Notes: a model not told the origin generated them from the letters alone. 64,000 bases of DNA from Streptomyces antarcticus (GCF_026627255.1 NZ_JAPNLM010000003.1:62001-126000), one strand, 5' to 3'; positions 24,930 through 33,570 are shown, counted from the first letter of the stretch. Translations and numbers: made by a program.

Positions 24930-24963
24930 TTTCCCCGGTCGTACAGCGAAAGCGCCGGGGAAA
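24930..24963. promoter_or_regulatory. Inverted repeat in the Lrp-rhodanese spacer
   Basis: TTTCCCCGG (24930-24938) and CCGGGGAAA (24955-24963) form a perfect 9-bp inverted repeat with a 16-base spacer, about two helical turns between arm centres. It is a candidate Lrp-family operator. Confidence 0.5.
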
Positions 24964-25004
24964 GTTACTTCCGGGGACGATCGGTCGATCGTAGATTTTG
25001 AGCC

Positions 25005-25544
25005 ATGACGACGACGCACACGCAGACCACCGACCCGGGCGCCACGGCCACCGCCAACCCCGCGGGCACCAACCCCGTGCTCCGGGTGCCCCCGGCCCCG
25101 CCGGCCGCGGCCGCCGCCTACTTCGCCGCGAGCCTCGCCTTCCACGCCGACGTGTCCGACATCGCCGCCGCCTTCGCGGCCCACCGCGAGCAGGGCGCGG
25201 AGCTCGGCTTCCAGCTGGTCGACTCCCGCTCCACCCCGTCCTGGGACCAGGCGCACGTGCCGGGCGCCGTCCACCTGCCCACCGCCCTCGTCCCCGAGCA
25301 GGCCGAGCGGCTCCTCGACCGGAACCTGCCGGTGGTGACGTACTGCTGGGGGCCCGGCTGCAACGGTGGCGCCCGCTCCGCGCTCGCCCTGGCCGAACGC
25401 GGCTTCCAGGTCAAGGAGATGCTCGGCGGCATCGAGTACTGGATCCGAGAGGGCTTCGAGGTGGAGACCTGGCGGGGCAGCGAGCAGCGCGCCGAAGCCG
25501 ATCCGCTGACCGCCCCCACCGCCTCGGACGACTGCGGCTGCTGA
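25005..25544 (+). CDS. Rhodanese-domain sulfurtransferase
   Basis: The 179-residue protein carries one rhodanese domain (about 55-160): QLVDSRSTPSWDQAHVPGAVHLP, active loop YCWGPGCNGGARSA with the persulfide Cys, and LGGIEYWIREGFEVE. The loop CWGPGCNG is longer than the canonical CRxGxR. It would transfer sulfane sulfur to cyanide or a thiol acceptor. A strong bidirectional hairpin follows. Confidence 0.88.
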   Translation: MTTTHTQTTDPGATATANPAGTNPVLRVPPAPPAAAAAYFAASLAFHADVSDIAAAFAAHREQGAELGFQLVDSRSTPSWDQAHVPGAVHLPTALVPEQAERLLDRNLPVVTYCWGPGCNGGARSALALAERGFQVKEMLGGIEYWIREGFEVETWRGSEQRAEADPLTAPTASDDCGC

Positions 25545-25568
25545 CGCCGTATCCGGGCCGGCCGGACG

Positions 25569-25602
25569 GGGAACGGGCCGCACGAGGGAGCGGCCCGTTC
25601 CC
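25569..25602. terminator. Bidirectional hairpin between rhodanese and DUF885 genes
   Basis: Arms 25569-25581 and 25590-25602 form a perfect 13-bp inverted repeat with an 8-base loop between two convergent stops. It can end both transcripts. Confidence 0.8.
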
Positions 25603-25673
25603 GCGGCGCGGGCGGCGGTGGCTGCGGCCCTGGTCGTGGCTGCCGCCGCGGCCAGGGCTTTGGCCGTTGGCCG

Positions 25674-27404
25674 TCAGAGCTTGGACAGCTCGTCCACCAG
25701 GTCGTCCAGCCCCAGCGAACCCTGCGACAGGGCCGCCATGTGCCAGGCCTTCAGGTCGAAGGACTCCCCGTGCGCCGCACGGGCGTTGTCCCGGCCCAGC
25801 AGCCAGGCGCGCTCGCCCAGCTTGTAGCCGATGGCCTGCCCCGGCATCGACAGGTACCGGGTCAGCTCGCTCTCGACGAAGTCCGCCGGCCGGCCGCTGT
25901 GCAGGCCGAAGAACTCCTGCGCGAGGTCCACCGTCCACGTCTCGCCCGGGTGGAACGGGGAGTCCGCCGGGATGGGCAGCTCCAGGTGCACGCCGATGTC
26001 CACGATGACCCGTGCCGCACGCATCATCTGGCAGTCCAGGTAACCGAGGCGCTGCTCGGCGTCCTTGAGGTAGCCCAGCTCGTCCATCAGCCGCTCCGCG
26101 TACAACGCCCAGCCCTCGGCGTTGGCGCTGACGATGCCGACGGTGGCCTGGTAGCGCGAGAGCCGGTCCGCCACGTGCGTCCACTGCGCGAGCTGGAGGT
26201 GGTGGCCCGGCACGCCCTCGTGGTACCAGGTGGAGACCAGGTCGTACACCGGGAAGCGGGTCTGCCCCATGGTGGGCAGCCAGGTGCGGCCCGGCCGCGA
26301 GAAGTCCTCGGAGGGGCTGGTGTAGTACGGAGCCGCGGCGCCGCCCGGCGGGGCGATCTTCGACTCCACCTTCTTGACCCGGTCGGCGAGTTCGAAGTGC
26401 GTGCCGTCGAGGTTCTCGACGGCCTCGTCCATCAGGCCCTGGAGCCAGTCCCGGACCTCGTCCACCCCCTCGATGTGGGTGCCGTGCTCGTCCAGGTGCG
26501 CCAGTGCCTCCCAGGGGCCCGCGCCCGGAAGGATCTTGGCCGCCTCGGTCTTCATCTCGGCGAGCAGCCGGTGGTACTCCGACCAGCCGTAGGCGTACGC
26601 CTCGTCCAGGTCGAGGTCCGTGCCGTTGAAGTACCGCGACCAGCGGGCGTAGCGCTCGCGGCCCACCGTGTCGGGCCGGCCCTCGACGGCCGGGGCGTAC
26701 ACCTCGCGCATCCAGTCGCGCAGCGAGCGCAGGGCGGCGGTCGCCTCCGCGGCCGCCCCGTCCAGGCCCGCGCGCAGGGAGTCCGGGCCGCGGGAGGCGA
26801 AGTCCTCGAAGAAGGCGGGTTCGCCCCCCGCCGTGTCGCCCGGGTCGGCGGCGTCCGCTTCGCCGGCCCACGCGGTGAGCTGCCCGATGAAGGTGGCCGT
26901 GGGGCGCGGGCCGGCGTACAGGCCGCGATCCAGGCCGAGTGCGAGGCTCTCGCGGTAACCGGCGAGGGCGGCCGGGACGGCGCGCAGCCGCTCGGTGATC
27001 GCCGCCCAGTCCTCGTCGGTCTCGGCCGGGGTGAGGGTGAAGACCTCGCGGACGGAGTGGGCGGGGCTGTGGATGTTGCTGACCGCGCGCAGGTCCTCGT
27101 CGGCCTCGTGCACCGCGAGCTCGGCGGTCAGCCGCTCGCGCAGCAGGCGGGCGCAGCGGCGCTCGGCGTCGCTGTCGCCGCCGGGCAGCCGCTCGGCGGC
27201 GTCCAGGAGGGCGAGGGTTGTGCGGGACAGCTCGGCGGCGGCCGCCCGGCCTGCCGGGGAGAAGTCCGGGAGGCTGCCGGAACTGGCGGCGACACCGAGG
27301 TAGGTGCCGGTGATCGGGTCGATGGCGACGAGGTCGTCGACGTACGCGTCGGCCACCTGGCGGGGCAGCCGCGTGGCGCTGTCGTTCTGCAAGATCTCTG
27401 ACAT
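25674..27404 (-). CDS. DUF885-family predicted zinc peptidase
   Basis: The 576-residue protein is full length for DUF885, an M32-like alpha-helical metallopeptidase family. The zinc site STWYHEGVPGHHLQLAQ (HExxxH-type, about 400-416) and ANAEGWALYAERLM (downstream Glu) are present. RPADFVESELTRYLSMPGQA and YKLGERAWLLGRD near the C-terminus are also typical. No signal peptide is seen, so it is cytoplasmic. The ATG at 27404 gives MSEILQND. Substrate is unknown. Confidence 0.85.
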   Translation of the reverse strand: MSEILQNDSATRLPRQVADAYVDDLVAIDPITGTYLGVAASSGSLPDFSPAGRAAAAELSRTTLALLDAAERLPGGDSDAERRCARLLRERLTAELAVHEADEDLRAVSNIHSPAHSVREVFTLTPAETDEDWAAITERLRAVPAALAGYRESLALGLDRGLYAGPRPTATFIGQLTAWAGEADAADPGDTAGGEPAFFEDFASRGPDSLRAGLDGAAAEATAALRSLRDWMREVYAPAVEGRPDTVGRERYARWSRYFNGTDLDLDEAYAYGWSEYHRLLAEMKTEAAKILPGAGPWEALAHLDEHGTHIEGVDEVRDWLQGLMDEAVENLDGTHFELADRVKKVESKIAPPGGAAAPYYTSPSEDFSRPGRTWLPTMGQTRFPVYDLVSTWYHEGVPGHHLQLAQWTHVADRLSRYQATVGIVSANAEGWALYAERLMDELGYLKDAEQRLGYLDCQMMRAARVIVDIGVHLELPIPADSPFHPGETWTVDLAQEFFGLHSGRPADFVESELTRYLSMPGQAIGYKLGERAWLLGRDNARAAHGESFDLKAWHMAALSQGSLGLDDLVDELSKL

Positions 27405-27457
27405 GCCGCCATCTTCGTACGGCGGACGCCGCCGCGTCATCACCGCGCCCCCCGTCC

Positions 27458-27940
27458 TCAGCCCGCGGGAGTGGGCGGCAGCAGCGGCCCGCAGTCCCAT
27501 TCCTGGAAGATCAGCCGGGTTTCGACGCGGGCGACCTCGCGCCGCGAGGTGAACTCGTCCAGGACCAGACGCTGGAGCTCTCCCGGGTCGGCGACCGCGA
27601 CGTGGACCAGGTAGTCGTCGGGCCCGGTGAGGTGGAAGACGGCGCGGGAGGCGGGCAGCGAGCGCACCCGGTCCACGAAGGGGCCGATCAGTTCGCGCCG
27701 GTGCGGGCGCACCTGGACCAGGAGCAGCGCCTCCAGTCCGCGGCCGAGCTTCGCCGGGTCGAGCCGCAGCCGGTTCCCGAGGATGATCCCGGAGCGGCGC
27801 ATCCGCGCGACCCGGTCCAGACAGGTGGACGCGGCGATGCCGACCTCGGCGGCGAGGTCGCGGTAGGTGGTCCGGGCGTCGTTCTGCAGGAGCCGCAGAA
27901 TCTGCAGATCGGTCGGATCCAAAGCAACGGAATCGGACAT
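27458..27940 (-). CDS. Lrp/AsnC-family regulator divergent from a gamma-lyase-like gene
   Basis: The 160-residue protein has a winged helix (LDPTDLQILRLLQNDARTTYRDLAAEVGIAAST split over residues 7-39) and a RAM domain (about 65-140). Its start is 60 bases from the divergent PLP-enzyme gene, and that spacer contains a compact dyad. BkdR/methionine-lyase-type pairs of this layout are common in actinobacteria, so it probably controls the neighbour in response to an amino acid. Confidence 0.9.
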   Translation of the reverse strand: MSDSVALDPTDLQILRLLQNDARTTYRDLAAEVGIAASTCLDRVARMRRSGIILGNRLRLDPAKLGRGLEALLLVQVRPHRRELIGPFVDRVRSLPASRAVFHLTGPDDYLVHVAVADPGELQRLVLDEFTSRREVARVETRLIFQEWDCGPLLPPTPAG

Positions 27941-27954
27941 TGGCCGAACGTAGC

Positions 27955-27969
27955 ACGGCATTTTGCCGT
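27955..27969. promoter_or_regulatory. Dyad ACGGCA-TTT-TGCCGT, likely Lrp-family site
   Basis: A perfect 6-bp inverted repeat around TTT lies in the middle of the 60-base spacer between the divergent Lrp and PLP-enzyme genes. The GCA-TTT-TGC core matches the general form of Lrp/AsnC sites. Confidence 0.55.
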
Positions 27970-28000
27970 CATCGCCGGTCGGCCACGCACAGTACCGGGC

Positions 28001-29233
28001 ATGGAGACGAACGCCCAGACCGCACGACGGTCGCTGGCCACCGAAGCAGTGCACGCCGGACGCGAGGACCTCGCACGGCTCGGGCTGCACGCGCCTCCGC
28101 TCGACCTGTCGACGACCTACCCGTCGTACGACAGCCGGGCGGAGGCCGCCCGTATCGACGAGTTCGCCACCACCGGGGCCCGCCCCGAGGGCCCGCCGGT
28201 CTACTCGCGCCTCGACAACCCGACCACCGCCCGCTTCGAGACGGCCCTGGCCCGCCTGGAGGGCACGGAGAGCGCCGTCGCCTTCGCCAGCGGCATGGCC
28301 GCCCTGACCGCCACCCTGCTGGTGCGCGGCGCCATGGGCCTGCGGCACGTGGTCGCCGTACGCCCGCTCTACGGGTGCAGCGACCACCTGCTCGGCAGTG
28401 GACTGCTCGGCACCGAGGTCACCTGGGTGGACCCTGCGGGCATCGCGGACGCCATCCGCCCGGACACCGGGCTGGTCATGATCGAGTCCCCGGCCAACCC
28501 GACCCTCGCGGAGATCGACCTGCGGGCCGCCGCCCACTCCTGCGGGGAGGTGCCGCTGCTGGTCGACAACACCTTCGCCACCCCCGTGCTCCAGCGGCCC
28601 GCGGAGAGCGGGGCCCGGCTGGTCCTGCACAGCGCCACCAAGTACCTGGGCGGCCACGGAGACGTGCTCGGCGGGATCGTCGCCTGCGACGAGGACTTCG
28701 CCCGCAAGCTCCGCCAGGTGCGGTTCGCGACCGGCGGCGTCCTGCACCCGCTGGCCGCGTACCTGCTCCTGCGCGGCCTCTCGACGCTGCCGGTCCGGGT
28801 CAGGGCCGCCTCCGCGAGCGCCGCCGAACTGGCCCGGCGCCTCGCGGACGACCCGCGGGTGGAGCGGGTGCACTACCCGCGGATCGGCGGGGCCATGGTC
28901 GCCTTCGAGACCGCCGGGGACCCGCACGAGGTGATCGGCGCCGTACGCCTGATCACCCCGGCGGTCAGCCTCGGCAGCGTCGACAGCCTGATCCAGCACC
29001 CGGCCTCCATCAGCCACCGGATCGTCGCCGAGGGCGACCGGCACTCCTCCGGGGTGAGCGACCGGCTGCTGCGGATGTCGGTCGGACTGGAGGACGTCGA
29101 CGACCTGTGGGCCGATCTGGACCAGGCGCTCAGCGCGGGTTCCCCGCTTACCGCTGCCCCTGCTTCCGCTCCTGTCGCCGCTCCCCGTACGAGTGCTGCG
29201 CGGGCGGCGGCTCGTGCGGCGGCCGGGAACTGA
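28001..29233 (+). CDS. Cys/Met-metabolism PLP enzyme (methionine gamma-lyase / cystathionine gamma-synthase type)
   Basis: The 410-residue protein belongs to the Cys/Met metabolism PLP family: LDLSTTYPSYD, VYSRLDNPTTARFETALARLEG (active Tyr), AVAFASGMAAL, LLVDNTFATPVLQ and the Schiff-base lysine in LHSATKYLGGHGD. C-terminal SLIQHPASISH is the substrate-carboxylate region. The stretch between RVERVHYP and GGAMVAFE is about 20 residues shorter than in gamma-lyases I know. The last 30 or so residues are Ala/Pro-rich and overlap the next gene antisense, so they are probably not functional. The divergent Lrp gene suggests amino-acid control. Confidence 0.82.
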   Translation: METNAQTARRSLATEAVHAGREDLARLGLHAPPLDLSTTYPSYDSRAEAARIDEFATTGARPEGPPVYSRLDNPTTARFETALARLEGTESAVAFASGMAALTATLLVRGAMGLRHVVAVRPLYGCSDHLLGSGLLGTEVTWVDPAGIADAIRPDTGLVMIESPANPTLAEIDLRAAAHSCGEVPLLVDNTFATPVLQRPAESGARLVLHSATKYLGGHGDVLGGIVACDEDFARKLRQVRFATGGVLHPLAAYLLLRGLSTLPVRVRAASASAAELARRLADDPRVERVHYPRIGGAMVAFETAGDPHEVIGAVRLITPAVSLGSVDSLIQHPASISHRIVAEGDRHSSGVSDRLLRMSVGLEDVDDLWADLDQALSAGSPLTAAPASAPVAAPRTSAARAAARAAAGN

Positions 29234-30593
29234 CCCGGGCCGCGTCAAGCCTGGCCGTGATCACCAAGGTGCCCTCCTCGATCTGGTAGTCGAGGGGGAG
29301 CCCCAGGCCGCGCATGGCGGCGACCATGCCGGTGTTGGAGGCCTGGGTGACGGCGTACACGCTGTCGCACCGGGCCTCCACGGCCATCGCGATCAGCCGG
29401 CGCAGCAGCTCGGAGCCGATGCCGCGGCGCTGCCAGTCGTCCTCGATGAGCAGCGCGACCTCGGTCTCGTCGCCGTCCCACAGCAGGTGGCCGAGGGCGA
29501 CGAGCTTGCCGGAGGCGGTGGTGGCGGCGAGGGTGCGCCCGAAGCGGGGGCTCAGCAGGTGTCCGAGGTAGCGGTCGGCGTCGGCGACGGGCCCGTGGTA
29601 GCGCAGCGACAGCGTCCGGTCGGAGCAGCGGTCGTGCATCGCGCGGGCGGCCGGCAGGTCGGAACCGTCGGCTCGGCGCACGGTGATCTCGTTGCCCTCG
29701 GGCAGGGTCAGCACGTCCTGGCTGCGCGGGACGCGGGGGCCGAGCCGGGCGTCGAGCTCGACCAGCGCCCGGGCGCGGGCGAACTCGGTGGGAGTGAAGG
29801 GCAGGTACGGCCGCTCCACGGTGATCGCGCCGCCGGAGGGGTCGCGCAGCCGCATCACCGTGGCCTCCAGGACCCCTTCGACCGGGGCGTCGGCGCCCGC
29901 GTTGGGGCGGCCGGAGAGGGTGGTCGCGGGGATCGAGTGGATGGTGCAGCGGCCGAGGAGCTGGCGCAGCGCGAGGGGGAGTTCGGCGGCGTCCAGTGCG
30001 GTGCGCGTGGCGAGGCCGAGGACCCGGGTGGGGGTGTCGACGAGGTCGTGGGCGTCGGCGCGCTCGATCCAGGTGCTGTGGCCGCCGGCCCGGGCGATGG
30101 CGCGGGTCAGGTCGGCGGAGGGCAGCGTCTGCGGGGCCCGCAGCAGGAACTCGTCGACGGTGCCGCCCTCGGGGAGCGGATGCGTCTGGAGGGTCAGGAT
30201 GTCCACGCTGTTGCGGGCGAGGGCGGTGCAGAGCGCCGCCAGGGAGCCGGGCTCGTCCCGTACGGTCGTCCGCATCCGCCACAGGGCGGGGGTGGGAGGT
30301 GCGGTCGGCTCCCCGCCCGCCTCGCCGGTCGTCGCCGGATCGCTGGGGGCGGTGTCGGCCGGCGGCGGCGCATGGCTGTGGCGCCGGGCCCACCAGGTGT
30401 GGAAGGCCGCGGTGAACAGGAGCGCGACGGCCGAGGCGACCAGCAGGACCGGGCCCCTCGGGGCGTGTACGACGAGATTGGCGATGGCGTCGGCGACCGC
30501 GACCGCGCAGAAGAGCGCGGCCAGTTCGACGAGGTCGCGGCGCCAGTGGTGGCGGTGGGAACGCTGGGCGGGGGCATGCGTACGGTCAGTCAT
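29148..30593 (-). CDS. Membrane-anchored ACT-GNAT fusion protein
   Basis: The 481 residues comprise two predicted membrane helices (about 20-66), an ACT domain (about 105-185: RTTVRDEPGSLAALCTALARNSVDI), a middle region of unknown fold, and a C-terminal GNAT domain (about 300-450) with acetyl-CoA motif DDWQRRGIGSELLRRL. ACT domains bind amino acids, so ligand-controlled protein acetylation at the membrane is plausible. The C-terminal basic tail (ERRQERKQGQR) lies in an 86-base antisense overlap with the neighbouring PLP-enzyme gene. The ATG at 30593 was chosen over one 12 codons upstream because the leader there is unlike the family. Confidence 0.8.
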   Translation of the reverse strand: MTDRTHAPAQRSHRHHWRRDLVELAALFCAVAVADAIANLVVHAPRGPVLLVASAVALLFTAAFHTWWARRHSHAPPPADTAPSDPATTGEAGGEPTAPPTPALWRMRTTVRDEPGSLAALCTALARNSVDILTLQTHPLPEGGTVDEFLLRAPQTLPSADLTRAIARAGGHSTWIERADAHDLVDTPTRVLGLATRTALDAAELPLALRQLLGRCTIHSIPATTLSGRPNAGADAPVEGVLEATVMRLRDPSGGAITVERPYLPFTPTEFARARALVELDARLGPRVPRSQDVLTLPEGNEITVRRADGSDLPAARAMHDRCSDRTLSLRYHGPVADADRYLGHLLSPRFGRTLAATTASGKLVALGHLLWDGDETEVALLIEDDWQRRGIGSELLRRLIAMAVEARCDSVYAVTQASNTGMVAAMRGLGLPLDYQIEEGTLVITARLDAARVSSRPPHEPPPAQHSYGERRQERKQGQR

Positions 30594-30721
30594 GCACGCC
30601 ACTGTGGCCCAGGGGTGTTGCGTGATCACGAACGATCTGTGACCGACTGGTTAAGTATCGATCTGGCCGATTTCATCCGGTTTTCCGGGTCATTTCCTGA
30701 ATTCGGAAGGTATACGTCCGC

Positions 30722-30784
30722 GGTGGGCGCGGTGGGCGCGGTGGGCGCGGTGGGCGCGGTGGGCGCGGTGGGCGCGGTGGGCGC
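30722..30784. repeat. Seven tandem copies of GGTGGGCGC
   Basis: Seven exact 9-base units run in tandem in the 226-base gap between the ACT-GNAT and PhoD-like genes, just past the PhoD stop. G-rich on the plus strand, they could form G-quadruplex-like structure or act as a transcription block. Confidence 0.95.
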
Positions 30785-30819
30785 GGTGGTGCGGCGCGTC
30801 GGGTGCCGCCCCGGGCCCG

Positions 30820-32406
30820 CTACTGGCCCACCTGACCGGGCCGGAGCGTCTTGGTGAACAGTACGCCGTCTCCCTGGCGCCGTAGCCGGACCGTCAGCTC
30901 CCCGCTGTCGCCGTCGATGTCGACCTCGCCGTAGTACGGGGGATTCTCGGACGGGGACATGTTCGCCACGGGAGCGGACTGGACGTACGCGGTCCGCGGG
31001 CCGAAAGTGGCGTCGAGCCGCCCGGCCGGGAAGCCGCCCGCCCCGATCGGACCGGACACGAACTCCCAGAACGGCGCGAAGTCGCCGAAGGCGGCCCGCT
31101 CGGGCGCGTAGTGGTTCGCGGCGGTGTAGTGGACGTCGGCGGTGAGCCAGACGGTGCCCGTGATGCGCTGGTGCTTGATGTGGCGCAGGAGTTCGGCGAT
31201 CTGGAGCTCGCGGCCGAGCGGGGCGCCGGGATCGCCCTGGGCGACGGCCTCGAAGTCGGTCGCGCCGTCGGGGACGACGATCCCCAGCGGCATGTCGGCG
31301 GCGACGACCTTCCAGGTGGCGCGGGAACGGGACAGCTCGCGCTTGAGCCATGCCAGCTGCTCGGAGCCGAGGATGCCCACGGGGTCGTCGGTCCCGCGGC
31401 CGGGGGAGTTCGCGTTGCGGTGGGTGCGCATGTCGAGCACGAACACGTCGAGCAGCGGCCCGTACCGCATCACCCGGTACATGCGGCCCTCGGCGCGGCC
31501 GCCGGGCAGGTCGGTGACGGGGAAGTACTCGCCGAAGGCCCTGCGCGCGCGGCGGGCCAGGGTGTCGACGTCCTTGACGGTGTATCGGGGGTCGTCGATC
31601 AGCTGGCCCGGGTACCAGTTGTTGCGGACCTCGTGGTCGTCCCACTGGGCGAGCACCGGGACCTGGGCGTTGAAGCCGCGCAGGCTGCCGTCGAGCAGGT
31701 TGTAGCGGAAGTTGCCGCGGAACTCGGCGAGGGTCTCGGCCACCTTCGCCTTCTCCTCGGTGGTGACGTTGCGCCAGAGGGTGCCGTCGCGCAGCGTCGC
31801 GGTGGGCTGGATCGGACCGTCGGCGTAGACCGTGTCCCCGCTGAACAGGAAGAAGTCGGGGTCGCGCAGCCGCATCTCCTCGAAGACGCGGTAGCCGCCG
31901 AGGTCGGGGTTGATGCCCCAGCCCTGGCCCGCCAGGTCCCCGGACCACAGGAAGCGCACGTCGTGGCGGCGGGAGACCGGGGTGGTGCGGAAGGCGCCGT
32001 GCACCGGCTCGGAGGTGCGGCGGGGGTCGTCGGGGTCGGCCAGCACGACCCGGTAGTGGATCTGCTGCCCCGGCGGGAGGTCGCGCAGGACGGTGGTCCC
32101 GGTGAAGTCCCCGGACGGGCCGAGCAGCGGGCCCCGGTGGCGGCGTACGGCGTACCGGAACGACTCGCTCGGGGAGGTGTCGACGTACATCCGCGCCGGG
32201 CGGTCGGAGCGGGTCCAGACGGTGGCCGCATGGGCGGTGACCTCACCGGACTGGACGCCCCAGAAGGCGTGGGGCCGGCCGGAACGGGTGAAGGCCGGCG
32301 CGGCGGCGAGCGCCGGTACGGCCAGGGCCGGCGCGGCGAGCAGCGCGGAGGACAGGGCGAGGGAACCGCCGAGGAGGGAGCGGCGGGTGTGCGGCGTCGG
32401 TGCCAT
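30820..32406 (-). CDS. phoD: PhoD-like alkaline phosphatase/phosphodiesterase, Tat-exported
   Basis: The 528-residue protein has a Tat signal (TRRSLLGGSLALSSALLA). A PhoD N-terminal domain (about 40-135, FWGVQSGEVTAHAATVWTR) precedes the catalytic domain: FLWSGDLAGQG, FFLFSGDTVYADGP, LAQWDDHEVRNNW, DMRTHRN and VWLTADVHYTAAN supply the metal and phosphate ligands. PhoD enzymes release phosphate from esters outside the cell. Pho-type control would be expected, but no clear PHO box was found upstream. GGAG precedes the ATG. Confidence 0.87.
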   Translation of the reverse strand: MAPTPHTRRSLLGGSLALSSALLAAPALAVPALAAAPAFTRSGRPHAFWGVQSGEVTAHAATVWTRSDRPARMYVDTSPSESFRYAVRRHRGPLLGPSGDFTGTTVLRDLPPGQQIHYRVVLADPDDPRRTSEPVHGAFRTTPVSRRHDVRFLWSGDLAGQGWGINPDLGGYRVFEEMRLRDPDFFLFSGDTVYADGPIQPTATLRDGTLWRNVTTEEKAKVAETLAEFRGNFRYNLLDGSLRGFNAQVPVLAQWDDHEVRNNWYPGQLIDDPRYTVKDVDTLARRARRAFGEYFPVTDLPGGRAEGRMYRVMRYGPLLDVFVLDMRTHRNANSPGRGTDDPVGILGSEQLAWLKRELSRSRATWKVVAADMPLGIVVPDGATDFEAVAQGDPGAPLGRELQIAELLRHIKHQRITGTVWLTADVHYTAANHYAPERAAFGDFAPFWEFVSGPIGAGGFPAGRLDATFGPRTAYVQSAPVANMSPSENPPYYGEVDIDGDSGELTVRLRRQGDGVLFTKTLRPGQVGQ

Positions 32407-32592
32407 CGGTGCGTCTCCAGGGGCCGGCGGTGTGTGGCCGGACCAGCGTGCCGCCGCACACCGGCCCGGCCGCGTCGGCCGCGCGAACCGCGGATGAACA
32501 GCCGTCAGCGGCTCGGTCGGGCACCGGGCCGGGCCGGGGCCGGGCCGTGGCCGGGGCGGGGCCGTGCCGGTGGCCCGGTCGGCGCCGGCGGC
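32407..32592. other. G/C-rich spacer between hydrolase and PhoD genes
   Basis: No gene is supported. Low-complexity runs of GGGGCC-type repeats at 32520-32580 lie just after the hydrolase stop and may help termination. The PhoD promoter should be near 32420-32460 but is not obvious. Confidence 0.45.
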
Positions 32593-33462
32593 TCAGGCGC
32601 CGGCGGCTGCTCCGGCGGTCAGGAGGCGTGCGCTGCGGGCGGTGTCCAGGACCACCCGGGCGACCAGGGCCGGATCGTCGTTCATCGGGACGTGTCCGCA
32701 GCCGGGGAGCCGGACCAGGCGGGCGCCCGGGACGGTCTGCTTGGCGCGGATTCCCTGGCGGCGCAGCAGCAGCCGGTCGCGCGTGCCCCAGGCGATGGTG
32801 ACCGGCAGCCCGGGCACGTCCGCGGTGAACCGTACGGAGCCGCCGGCGGCCAGGGTCTGCTCGAAACCGGTGGCGTCGCGCAGGGCGAGCGTCTCCTCGA
32901 CCACGGCCTGCGGCGAACGGCGGGCCGGGCGCGCGTAGATGGTCCCGGTGAGCGCGGCCCGGCCCGCGGCGCTGCGCGAGAGCCGCTCGAGCGCGGGGCG
33001 CGGCAGCGCCTTGGCCCCGACGCGCATCGCGAGCAGGGCGGCGAAGGCGTAGCGGCGCTCGCCCTCGGTCCAGAACCCGGCGGGGGAGAGGGCGGTGACC
33101 GAGCGGACGAGGCCGCTCCGGGCCATCTCGAGCGCGAGCAGGCCGCCGAGGGAGTTCCCCGCGACGTGCGGGCGCTCGACGCCGAGCGCCGCGCAGAGCG
33201 CGCCGAGCGCGGGCGCGACGGTGCCCAGGTCGTACGGAACCCCCTCGGGCAGCGGCTCCGAGGCGCCGAAGCCGGGCAGGTCGACGGCGATCACGTCGAA
33301 CTCGGCGGCCAGGATGTCGGTCACCGGGTGCCAGGCCTGGAGGTGGTGGCCGATGCCGTGCAGCAGGAGAAGCGGTTCGCCGGAGCCTTTGCGCTCGTAG
33401 GCGACGGTGGTGGTGCGGGGGCCCAGCGGCGAATCGATCGTGAAGGAGACCGTGGCGGTCAT
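32593..33462 (-). CDS. Alpha/beta-fold hydrolase
   Basis: The 289-residue cytoplasmic protein has LLLLHGIGHHLQAWHPV (about 31-47), VIAVDLPGFGAS, nucleophile elbow VAGNSLGGLLALEMA (Ser at about 101), a late Asp strand VTIAWGTRDRLL and the catalytic His in GCGHVPMNDDP. GAGGAG precedes the ATG. Its leader carries three 17-base direct repeats. Substrate is unknown. Confidence 0.87.
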   Translation of the reverse strand: MTATVSFTIDSPLGPRTTTVAYERKGSGEPLLLLHGIGHHLQAWHPVTDILAAEFDVIAVDLPGFGASEPLPEGVPYDLGTVAPALGALCAALGVERPHVAGNSLGGLLALEMARSGLVRSVTALSPAGFWTEGERRYAFAALLAMRVGAKALPRPALERLSRSAAGRAALTGTIYARPARRSPQAVVEETLALRDATGFEQTLAAGGSVRFTADVPGLPVTIAWGTRDRLLLRRQGIRAKQTVPGARLVRLPGCGHVPMNDDPALVARVVLDTARSARLLTAGAAAGA

Positions 33463-33491
33463 GCTGCTCCTCGTCGGGTGGACGCGTACGA

Positions 33492-33570
33492 GACGGGCTG
33501 TCGTGTGGGACGGGCTGTCGCGTGAGACGGGCTGTCAGTAATGGCTGCCGACATGACTACCGTCCGGTAG
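33492..33570. promoter_or_regulatory. Three 17-base direct repeats and a CTACCG dyad upstream of the hydrolase
   Basis: GACGGGCTGTC occurs at 33492-33502, 33509-33519 and 33526-33536, exactly 17 bases apart. CTACCG-TC-CGGTAG, a perfect 6-bp dyad of TetR type, is at 33557-33570. Both lie between the divergent hydrolase and GntR genes. No TetR gene is adjacent. Confidence 0.6.

Noticed and set aside
30722-30784. CRISPR array
   Set aside because: The units are 9 bases, contiguous and without spacers.
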